Part shown: positions 1 through 5,533 of the stretch, piece after piece
How the letters are laid out: every line of letters begins with the position of its first letter
Numbering within the stretch: the stretch's first letter is position 1
Source of the DNA: an uncultured Collinsella sp.
Lineage (GTDB): Bacteria; Actinomycetota; Coriobacteriia; Coriobacteriales; Coriobacteriaceae
Assembly (NCBI GenBank): GCA_902490445.1
Contig: CABUDZ010000062.1
Span: 1 to 12,227, forward strand
Direction of reading: 5' to 3'
DNA length: 12,227 nucleotides
The notes under the pieces: model-generated
Told to the model about the DNA's origin: nothing
The model's input: only the letters and a program-made list of their open reading frames with translations
Databases searched by the model: none
Program-made: the position numbers and the translations under genes

Positions 1-129
1 GATTCGAGCCCGAGAGGGCACGGGCGTTAAGCAAACGCGAAAGCGTTTGTAGCCCGTGGGCGAAAAGCCGCCAGGCTTTGAAGCCGGAGGGCATGCGCAG
101 CATGCCCGGACATCCCCAGCTCTCCGCCA
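1..129 (+). other. Multi-hairpin non-coding element ending in a tRNA-Ser-like 3' end
   Basis: No convincing gene lies here; instead there is a chain of perfect or near-perfect hairpins. Stem 8-11/16-19 has a GAGA loop. Stem 32-38/43-49 has a GAAA loop and sits inside a second stem, 19-25/52-58. Stem 64-69/74-79 has a GCCA loop. Stem 89-96/100-107 has a three-base loop. The element ends at 113-129 with a sequence like the acceptor 3' strand, discriminator G and CCA of a tRNA-Ser. It is not an intact tRNA: the bases before it cannot form a T-arm, and no matching 5' acceptor is within tRNA length. It is cut by the window edge, so its left end is unseen. It may be a structured RNA, a dispersed palindromic repeat, or a scar of integration at a tRNA gene. 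The hairpins are certain; the function is unknown. Confidence 0.55.
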
Positions 130-143
130 GTATGAACTTGAAG

Positions 144-169
144 AAGGGTCCCATTTGGGGCCCTTTTTA
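144..169 (+). terminator. Rho-independent terminator after the structured element
   Basis: A nine-pair stem (144-152 with 157-165, one G-T wobble, loop ATTT) is followed by a T run. It lies 15 bases after the tRNA-like CCA end, as expected for a plus-strand RNA entering from the left of the window. The A-rich left side gives some bidirectional potential. Confidence 0.75.
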
Positions 170-179
170 TTATCAAGAA

Positions 180-203
180 TGGCGGCTGGGGATTCGAACC
201 CTC
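180..203 (-). other. tRNA 3'-end-like fragment (T-loop plus CCA), not a full tRNA
   Basis: Read on the minus strand, this holds a classic T-loop core (GGTTCGAATCCCC) and ends in GCCGCCA, like the 3' end of a tRNA-Ser. Compared with the copy at 113-129 it lacks four bases (AGAG in plus orientation), so the acceptor strand is too short, and the T-stem pairs only three of five positions. The rest of a tRNA is absent, since the dacA terminator begins immediately upstream. Positions 191-201 match the first 11 bases of the window at 10 of 11 positions in the same orientation. Confidence 0.45.
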
Positions 204-236
204 AAAAAAGGAGGCATCCTTTCGGACGCCTCCTTT
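204..236 (-). terminator. Rho-independent terminator of the D,D-carboxypeptidase gene
   Basis: A perfect nine-pair stem (207-215 with 228-236) has a further three-pair stem (217-219 with 224-226) inside it. On the minus strand it is followed by a T run (complement of the A run at 204-209). It begins 25 bases past the dacA stop codon. Confidence 0.88.
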
Positions 237-260
237 CAGTGGACTTATTATTCTTGCGCC

Positions 261-1601
261 CTACACCTCGGGCGCCTTGGCGACGGTCTCGCTTTCTGCC
301 GTGAGTGGGCGGTTGTCGATGCGACGGCCCAAGCGATCGAGCTTCACGAGCAGCCATTCAATGGGATTCGGCCCTGCGCCTTCCTCGTCGGCAACCAGGT
401 CCATGACGACGATCTTGGTGCCATCCTGCTTGAGCGTAACGCTGCCCACCTTGTCGCCCACATGCACCGTGCCCGAAAGATCGTCGTAGCTAACCTTTTC
501 GGTCACCTCGCCGGCAAGGGAAAACACGGTCGCTTGCGCCGTAGGATCGGCGAGCGTGGCGTCGATCGTCTTATCCGTCCAGTCGGTTTGGCCAATGCGC
601 GCCATAAGCGGGTTGCCGTTGGCGGTCTTTTCCTGCGTGTTGGCGATTGCGACCGTCACCTTGTGACCGTAGTACCAATTGGCAAGGGTTGCGGTATCGG
701 TAAAGCGCTGGTCGGTGGTGGTGGAGTTCAAAACGACGGTGTAGATCTCGTCGCCATCGCGGTTGTAGGCACCCGTAAAGCAATAGCCTGCATCATCGGT
801 GGTGCCGGTCTTGCCACCGATGTTGCCATCTTGGCCTAGCAAATAGTTATGCGTGTCCATGGAATGCGAATGGTCGGTGCCGTCGGCGCCCGTGACCTCG
901 ATCCAGGAATCCTCGCTCGCTACGACCTCGCGGATCGTGTCGTTTTTCATGGCCTCTTGCATCATCAGCGCTACGTCGTGTGCGGTTGAGTGCATATCGC
1001 CAGCCCACTCATCAAAGTCCAGACCATGCGGGTTTTCAAAAAGCGTGCCGGTGCAACCGAGCTTCTTAGCGCGCTCGTTCATGGCTTTCACAAATGTTGC
1101 CTCGGCGTCTTTGGTCTTAGGGTCGATCTTCTTGCCCACATATTCGGCGAGCACGATGGCGGCGTCGTTGCCCGAGGGAATCATCAGGCCGCGCAGTGCC
1201 TGCTCCACGGTGAGCTCGTCGCCTTCGAGTAGGCCGGCTGTTGAATTGCCCACGGTGGCTGCGGCGTTGCTCACCGTGACCTTCTCGTCCATCTTGCAAT
1301 TCTCGACGGTTAGGATTGCGGTCATGACCTTGGTGATCGAGGCAATCTTGACCTGCTCATCGGCGCCGCGGGCATAGTAGACGGTGCCGTCTTTGCCCAT
1401 GACGAGGGCATTGGTCGCATCGATATCGGGCAGGTTTTCGGCCGTGATGCCGCGCGCATCGGCGGTTTTGCCGCAAACATTGTCGGTCGTGAGCACTTGG
1501 GCGTCGGCGACGGTGGGCGCGCCAGCGGCAAGGGCGATAGCGCAGACAAAGCCGGCGGCAAGCTGGGCTGAGCGCTTTGCAAAAGAGGTGAGGGACTTCA
1601 C
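261..1601 (-). CDS. dacA: Serine-type D-alanyl-D-alanine carboxypeptidase (PBP5/DacA family)
   Basis: A secreted penicillin-binding protein of family S11 that removes the terminal D-Ala from peptidoglycan pentapeptides at the outer membrane face. All three catalytic motifs are present: SITK (Ser88, Lys91), SGN (143-145) and KTG (264-266). The GTG start at 1601 was chosen because the protein then begins with a standard signal peptide: Lys/Arg-rich start, hydrophobic stretch near 14-27, and a likely cut after ADA at residue 34. The SD before this GTG is weak. An in-frame ATG at 1670 or 1712 would put extra residues before the signal peptide and place the start upstream of the -10-like TATACT. 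After the catalytic domain there is a PBP5-type beta domain, then a segment IEWLLVKLDRLGRRI that looks amphipathic, like the PBP5 membrane anchor. The gene diverges from a VanRS-like pair, a plausible regulator. The symbol is at family level (dacA or dacF type). Confidence 0.9.
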   Translation of the reverse strand: MKSLTSFAKRSAQLAAGFVCAIALAAGAPTVADAQVLTTDNVCGKTADARGITAENLPDIDATNALVMGKDGTVYYARGADEQVKIASITKVMTAILTVENCKMDEKVTVSNAAATVGNSTAGLLEGDELTVEQALRGLMIPSGNDAAIVLAEYVGKKIDPKTKDAEATFVKAMNERAKKLGCTGTLFENPHGLDFDEWAGDMHSTAHDVALMMQEAMKNDTIREVVASEDSWIEVTGADGTDHSHSMDTHNYLLGQDGNIGGKTGTTDDAGYCFTGAYNRDGDEIYTVVLNSTTTDQRFTDTATLANWYYGHKVTVAIANTQEKTANGNPLMARIGQTDWTDKTIDATLADPTAQATVFSLAGEVTEKVSYDDLSGTVHVGDKVGSVTLKQDGTKIVVMDLVADEEGAGPNPIEWLLVKLDRLGRRIDNRPLTAESETVAKAPEV

Positions 1602-1640
1602 GGATTTCGCTTTCGACGGGATGGTCTCTTCTGGAACTAG

Positions 1641-1646
1641 AGTATA
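1641..1646 (-). promoter_or_regulatory. Candidate -10 box for dacA
   Basis: The minus strand reads TATACT, one base from the TATAAT consensus, about 40 bases before the GTG start. No good -35 box lies 17 bases upstream, so it may need an activator. Its position supports the GTG start at 1601 over the longer starts. Confidence 0.4.
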
Positions 1647-1717
1647 TCGTTTGCCGGCGTCGGCGATCATCGCGTGCGTGCGTGGCCCACATCCGCGCCC
1701 GAACGGGCACAAGGGTG

Positions 1718-1733
1718 CTTAAGGCCGACTTAA
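1718..1733. promoter_or_regulatory. CTTAA direct repeat, possible response-regulator site
   Basis: Two copies of CTTAA (1718-1722 and 1729-1733) are separated by six bases, an 11-base period. OmpR-family regulators usually bind direct repeats with about one helical turn between units. The repeat lies between the divergent dacA and vanR-like genes, about 40 bases upstream of the vanR-like -10 box. The binding protein is inferred only. Confidence 0.3.
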
Positions 1734-1772
1734 TCACCCACGCTTGTTGTGTGTGGCGTGCGTCGCCTCGGG

Positions 1773-1793
1773 CATAATGGAGCGCGAGAGGAG
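1773..1793 (+). promoter_or_regulatory. Candidate -10 box and ribosome binding site of the vanR-like gene
   Basis: CATAAT at 1773-1778 matches TATAAT at five of six positions. The -35 region is poor, which fits an activated promoter. The purine run GAGAGGAG at 1786-1793 is a good SD five bases before the ATG at 1799. If the -10 is right, the untranslated leader is very short. Confidence 0.45.
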
Positions 1794-1798
1794 CACGC

Positions 1799-2494
1799 AT
1801 GAACGAGCGCATTTTGGTAGTTGATGACGAGAAGGCCATCGCCGACTTGGTTGGTATCTACCTTACAAAAGAGGGCTTTGATGTCCAGATTGCCTATAGC
1901 GGGGCCGATGCTGCCAAGGCAATCCTGGAGCAGGAGTTCGATCTGGCACTGTTGGATGTCATGCTGCCCGATATCGATGGCTTTGAGCTACTGCGTACGA
2001 TCCGTTCCAGCCATACCTATCCCGTGATCATGCTGACGGCGCGCGATGCCCAGCAAGACAAGATCGAGGGCCTTTCGCTTGGCGCGGACGATTACGTGGT
2101 TAAGCCGTTCCGTCCGCTGGAGCTCATCGCGCGTGTGCACGCTCAGCTTCGCCGCTACACCAGCTACGGTAGCCGCTCGCAGGCGGCCGAGTCGCCGACC
2201 ATCCAGCTCGACGGCCTGGAGATCAACCGCGATGCTCGTTCCGTAACGGTGGACGGTGCACCGGTGCGCCTCACTCCCATCGAGTATTCCATCTTGCTGT
2301 ATCTGGTTGAGCATCGCGGCAGCGTGGTAGCCGTGGAGGATCTGTTCCGCGCGGTGTGGAACGAGGATTTTATGCCCGGCTCCAACAATACGGTGATGGT
2401 GCACATTCGCCACCTGCGCGAAAAGATTGGCGACGACGCTCAAAAGCCGCGCTTTATCAAAAACGTCTGGGGCGTCGGCTACATAATCGAATAG
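1799..2494 (+). CDS. vanR: VanR-like response regulator (OmpR/PhoB family)
   Basis: A 231-residue DNA-binding response regulator. The receiver domain (about 1-120) has the acidic pair Asp9/Asp10, the phospho-acceptor Asp53, Thr80 and Lys102. The winged-helix domain covers about 135-231. Several stretches are typical of VanR proteins of glycopeptide-resistance operons: IADLV near the start, HTYPVIMLT (72-80), KPFRPLELIARV (102-113), SNNT plus VHIRHLREK (195-209) and VWGVGY (223-228). It is followed after 25 bases by its kinase. The target is not shown by sequence, but the divergent carboxypeptidase is the obvious candidate. No vanH, vanA/B ligase or vanX is in the window, so this is better read as an orphan VanR-type cell-wall regulator than as evidence of vancomycin resistance. 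Confidence 0.93.
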   Translation: MNERILVVDDEKAIADLVGIYLTKEGFDVQIAYSGADAAKAILEQEFDLALLDVMLPDIDGFELLRTIRSSHTYPVIMLTARDAQQDKIEGLSLGADDYVVKPFRPLELIARVHAQLRRYTSYGSRSQAAESPTIQLDGLEINRDARSVTVDGAPVRLTPIEYSILLYLVEHRGSVVAVEDLFRAVWNEDFMPGSNNTVMVHIRHLREKIGDDAQKPRFIKNVWGVGYIIE

Positions 2495-2519
2495 CGCCTT
2501 TGATGGTGGGGAAGTGGAC

Positions 2520-3758
2520 ATGACAAAAGACGATAGGCAGGCATTCGAGGTGCCCGATCGACTCTTTGAATACGTGAGGTCGGTCGTCGACAACCGCGCA
2601 CTTGCAACGGTGCTGCTCTTTTTGCTGAGCCTGCTGCTGATTGGCATCGATAACATCGCTGGAATCTTGGCGGTGCTGCTTGTCGGCTTTTTGCTGATCG
2701 ATCGATTTGAAATCGTACGCCGCTGCGTGGTGATTGGCGGTGCCGCGTGGGCCATGACGTTGGCGATTGGCGCCATGGCACTCGGCGGCATCGAAGGGCC
2801 GGTGCTGTTCGATGCCGGCTTTGTATTCAACATGCTTGGCTTTGTGCTGGCGCTTGCCGTGTGCGTGCTGTTCTTTTGCGGCCGCGCCCTGTACTACCAG
2901 GGCTATGAGCAGGGCGAGCAGCATGCCGATTGTGTGCTGGCCGCTCGTATTCAAGATCGCCTGATCGATCACCCCGACACCTGGGACAACATCGACGGCG
3001 ACTTCCTGGAGGTCGAGGGCGCACTCAACCGTGTGCGCGATCGCGAGCGCAAGGTGCAGCAGGCCTTGCGTGACGAGTCTCATCGCAAGGACGATCTGGT
3101 CACGTACTTGGCACATGACCTACGCACCCCGCTTGCCAGTGTGGTGGGCTATCTTTCGCTGCTTCAAGAGACTCCTGAGCTGCCGGTTGAGCAACGTGCG
3201 CACTTTACGGGCGTGGCGCTCGACAAGGTGCGCCGGCTCGATGCGCTCATCGAAGAGTTCTTCGATATCACGCGCTTTGACTTCCACGATATCGTGCTCA
3301 CGCGCGGCTATGTTGATCTGGGGTTGCTGCTGGCTCAGGTGGCTGACGAGTTCTATCCCATCCTCAACGAGCAGCATAAGGAAGCCCAGGTTGATATTCG
3401 CGAGGACCTGACGGTGCTCGTGGATGGCGACAAGATGGCCCGCGTGTTCAACAACATCATGAAAAACGCCGTCGCCTATAGCTATGAGGGCTCGACTATC
3501 ACGATTGAGGCCAGGCGCCAAGACGATGGCGGCGTGCGCGTGCACTTTATCAATCAGGGCGATCCTATCCCTGCGGCTAAGCTCAAGGTGATCTTTGAGA
3601 AGTTCTATCGCCTGGATGCGGCGCGTGCGACCAATCGCGGTGGTGCCGGCCTGGGCCTTGCTATTGCCAAGGAGATCATCGCGGCACACGGCGGTACCGT
3701 TGCATGTGAATCGACGCCCGAACACACGATATTCACCATCGAGCTGCCCGCCGCATAG
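2520..3758 (+). CDS. vanS: VanS-like sensor histidine kinase
   Basis: A membrane kinase that should phosphorylate the VanR-like protein encoded just upstream. The ATG at 2520 is preferred to the GTG at 2514, because the SD (GGTGGGGA, 2505-2512) directly abuts the GTG but is well placed for the ATG. The 412-residue protein has about four hydrophobic segments (roughly residues 28-43, 48-61, 70-90 and 102-121) with only short loops, so there is no sizeable extracellular sensor domain. A HAMP-like linker leads to the H-box YLAHDLRTPLASVVGYLSLL with phospho-acceptor His199. The N-box (311-317), F-box FEKFYRLD (359-366) and G2-box GGAGLGLAI (374-382) follow. The G1 box is the degenerate N-x-G form (INQGD) that VanS proteins also have. 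Pairing with the neighbour is clear; the ligand is unknown. Confidence 0.92.
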   Translation: MTKDDRQAFEVPDRLFEYVRSVVDNRALATVLLFLLSLLLIGIDNIAGILAVLLVGFLLIDRFEIVRRCVVIGGAAWAMTLAIGAMALGGIEGPVLFDAGFVFNMLGFVLALAVCVLFFCGRALYYQGYEQGEQHADCVLAARIQDRLIDHPDTWDNIDGDFLEVEGALNRVRDRERKVQQALRDESHRKDDLVTYLAHDLRTPLASVVGYLSLLQETPELPVEQRAHFTGVALDKVRRLDALIEEFFDITRFDFHDIVLTRGYVDLGLLLAQVADEFYPILNEQHKEAQVDIREDLTVLVDGDKMARVFNNIMKNAVAYSYEGSTITIEARRQDDGGVRVHFINQGDPIPAAKLKVIFEKFYRLDAARATNRGGAGLGLAIAKEIIAAHGGTVACESTPEHTIFTIELPAA

Positions 3759-3779
3759 CCAGTGTGCCCTTACAAACAC

Positions 3780-3807
3780 TTGACAATGTGCTCACGTGCG
3801 TATGAGC
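3780..3807 (+). promoter_or_regulatory. Candidate promoter region of pstB with an inverted repeat
   Basis: A perfect TTGACA lies at 3780-3785, with a -10-like TATGAG at 3801-3806. The spacer is only 15 bases, so the match is suboptimal. An inverted repeat GCTCA/TGAGC (3790-3794 and 3803-3807) covers the spacer and -10 and could be an operator. No terminator is seen after the vanS-like gene, so read-through into pstB is also possible. Confidence 0.35.
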
Positions 3808-3819
3808 CGCGATTCCTAC

Positions 3820-3848
3820 TATCGATACTGCTGAATTGATATCGATAT
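3820..3848. promoter_or_regulatory. Paired TATCGATA palindromes before pstB
   Basis: The eight-base palindrome TATCGATA occurs at 3820-3827 and again at 3840-3847, exactly 20 bases apart, about two helical turns. The second copy extends to the ten-base palindrome ATATCGATAT (3839-3848) and touches the pstB SD. This is the form of a dimeric regulator site, but the binder is unknown. Confidence 0.35.
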
Positions 3849-3861
3849 GGAGGTGTGCGGT

Positions 3862-4737
3862 ATGACGGCTGCTGCGGCTGTGGAGCCCACGGAGCTTGAA
3901 GAACTCATGGAAGCGCAGGCCGAGGCCGCGCATGAGCGCGAGGTTGGGGATGCGACTCGCCCCACGGCAGAGGATCTTGCCGCCTCGCCGACGCGCATCG
4001 ACGTCGAGGGCCTCGACCTGTTCTATGGCGATCACCATGCGCTCAAGGACGTGAATATCAAGATCCGCGACAAGCAGATCACCTCGTTCATCGGGCCTTC
4101 GGGCTGCGGAAAGTCCACGTTGCTGCGCTGCTTTAACCGCATGAACGACGGCATCAAGGATTGCCGCATCGAGGGCAAGATTGCGCTCGATGGTCAAGAT
4201 ATCCTGGGCGATTGCGACATCTGCCGTTTGCGCCAGCGCGTGGGCATGGTGTTCCAACGCCCCAACCCATTTCCCATGAGCATCTACGACAACGTCGCCT
4301 ACGGTCCTCGCGGTATGGGTGTGCGCGACCGCGCCGTGCTCGATGAGCTGGTCGAGGACTCCCTGCGTCGCGCTGCCCTGTGGGACGAGGTCAAGGACAA
4401 GCTCAAAGAGTCGGGCCTGGGTCTTTCGGGTGGACAGCAGCAGCGCCTGTGCATCGCCCGCGCACTTGCCGTGCAGCCCGACATTCTGCTGATGGACGAG
4501 CCGACCTCGGCACTCGACCCTGTGTCGACGTTGGTGGTGGAGCAGCTGGCCTGCGAGCTCAAGGAGACCTGCACGCTGGTGGTCGTGACGCACAACATGC
4601 AGCAGGCCGCGCGTATTTCCGATTCGGTTGCGTTCTTTTTGCTGGGTGAGCTGGTGGAGCACGCGCCCACCGCGCAACTCTTCAAGAATCCGTCCGATCC
4701 GCGCACCGCGGATTATTTGACGGGGCGTTTTGGCTGA
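3862..4737 (+). CDS. pstB: Phosphate ABC transporter ATP-binding protein PstB
   Basis: The ATPase of the high-affinity phosphate importer, which works with the periplasmic or lipoprotein binder PstS and the permeases PstC and PstA at the inner face of the membrane. The start is ATG 3862, preceded by GGAGGTG at 3849-3855; an upstream in-frame ATG at 3847 overlaps that SD. In the 291-residue protein the Walker A is GPSGCGKST (78-86), the Q-loop Gln is 132 in VFQRPNPFPMSIYDN, the signature is LSGGQQQR (188-195), Walker B is ILLMDEP (208-214) and the switch His is 244 in THNMQQAAR. PFPMSIYDN and THNMQQAAR are diagnostic of PstB. About 35 acidic, Ala/Glu-rich residues precede the usual start of the family. 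The other pst genes and phoU are absent nearby; phoP/phoR follow after 64 bases. Confidence 0.96.
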   Translation: MTAAAAVEPTELEELMEAQAEAAHEREVGDATRPTAEDLAASPTRIDVEGLDLFYGDHHALKDVNIKIRDKQITSFIGPSGCGKSTLLRCFNRMNDGIKDCRIEGKIALDGQDILGDCDICRLRQRVGMVFQRPNPFPMSIYDNVAYGPRGMGVRDRAVLDELVEDSLRRAALWDEVKDKLKESGLGLSGGQQQRLCIARALAVQPDILLMDEPTSALDPVSTLVVEQLACELKETCTLVVVTHNMQQAARISDSVAFFLLGELVEHAPTAQLFKNPSDPRTADYLTGRFG

Positions 4738-4739
4738 CG

Positions 4740-4771
4740 CTGTCTTTTACAGGTGCCTTTAGGGTTAAGAT
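4740..4771 (+). promoter_or_regulatory. Possible phoP promoter and operator
   Basis: The pstB-phoP gap holds an inverted repeat CTGT-N5-ACAG (4740-4752) and a -10-like TAAGAT (4766-4771). There is no good -35 at normal spacing. The string TTTTACAGG (4745-4753) recurs upstream of the polysaccharide kinase operon at 7044-7052. Absence of a terminator means phoP may also be read from pstB transcription. A clear SD, AAAGGGG (4789-4795), lies six bases before the phoP ATG. Confidence 0.3.
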
Positions 4772-4801
4772 GCGGTCATATCGGCCGCAAAGGGGTTCAA
4801 C

Positions 4802-5530
4802 ATGATCTATTACGTCGAGGACGATGACAACATCAGGGATTTGACAGTCTACGCGCTGCGCAAGCAGGGAATCGAGGCCGAGGGCTTTTCGTGTGATGGC
4901 GAGTTTAAAGCTGCCGTGGCGCGACGGGTGCCCGATGCTGTGCTGCTCGATATCATGCTGCCCGACACCGATGGCTTGGCGATTATGCGTCGTCTGCGTG
5001 CCGATCGCCTGACGGCGACGGTGCCCATCATGATGCTTACCGCCAAGGACACCGAGCTCGACAAGGTGATGGCGCTCGATGGCGGTGCCGACGATTACCT
5101 GACTAAGCCGTTTTCGCTCATGGAGCTTGCGAGCCGCTGCCGCGCACTGCTGCGTCGCGGCGGCATGGTCAAGCAGGCGAGCGATGTGCTCAGCGTGGGC
5201 GACATCGTGCTCTCGCCCAGCCATCGCGAGGTGACCGTTGCCGGCGAGCCGCTTAAGCTCACCCTGCGCGAGTTCGACCTGCTCGAGTACCTCATGCGCA
5301 AGCCCGGCGTGGTCTTTACCCGCGAGTCGTTGCTGCAGAGCGTGTGGGGCTGGGACTTCGACGGCGGTTCGCGCACCGTTGACGTGCACGTGCAGACGCT
5401 TCGCCAAAAACTGGGCGAGCATGCCAGCGCCATCGAGACCGTGCGCGGCGTGGGTTATCGCCTGGCCGAGCCTTCTGCCGGTGATGGTGCCGAAGGCGAC
5501 GACACCGCGGCCACCGCATCGGAGGAGTAA
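4802..5530 (+). CDS. phoP: PhoP/RegX3-like response regulator
   Basis: A 242-residue OmpR/PhoB-family transcription factor, probably the regulator of the phosphate-starvation response given pstB just before it and a PhoR-like kinase just after. The receiver domain has the acidic cluster Glu6-Asp8, phospho-acceptor Asp50 in LLDIMLP, Thr80 and Lys102. The winged-helix domain covers about 128-222, with TLREFDLLEYL and the recognition-helix region RTVDVHVQTLRQKL, ending at VRGVGYRL. About 20 acidic, low-complexity residues follow the usual C-terminus, which is unusual for the family. The gene ends three bases before the kinase start, so the two are translationally coupled. The phosphate role is inferred from context; the fold and mechanism are certain. 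Confidence 0.88.
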   Translation: MIYYVEDDDNIRDLTVYALRKQGIEAEGFSCDGEFKAAVARRVPDAVLLDIMLPDTDGLAIMRRLRADRLTATVPIMMLTAKDTELDKVMALDGGADDYLTKPFSLMELASRCRALLRRGGMVKQASDVLSVGDIVLSPSHREVTVAGEPLKLTLREFDLLEYLMRKPGVVFTRESLLQSVWGWDFDGGSRTVDVHVQTLRQKLGEHASAIETVRGVGYRLAEPSAGDGAEGDDTAATASEE

Positions 5531-5533
5531 CCC

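Noticed and set aside
40..129. An intact tRNA-Ser ending in CCA at 129
   Set aside because: No complementary 5' acceptor occurs within tRNA length, and the seven bases before the T-stem strand are not a T-loop. Only the 3' end matches.
1..129. 3' end of tmRNA, RNase P RNA or SRP RNA
   Set aside because: None of the conserved cores I know (tmRNA T-arm GGTTCGA, RNase P and SRP consensus loops) is found; the T-loop core is missing before the CCA end.
78..1377. Plus-strand open frames of 253 and 174 codons opposite the dacA gene
   Set aside because: They lie antisense to the carboxypeptidase with its catalytic motifs. The first also runs through two terminator hairpins and the structured element.
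1799..3758. A vancomycin-resistance operon
   Set aside because: Only the regulator and kinase resemble the van system; no ligase, dehydrogenase or dipeptidase gene is in the window.
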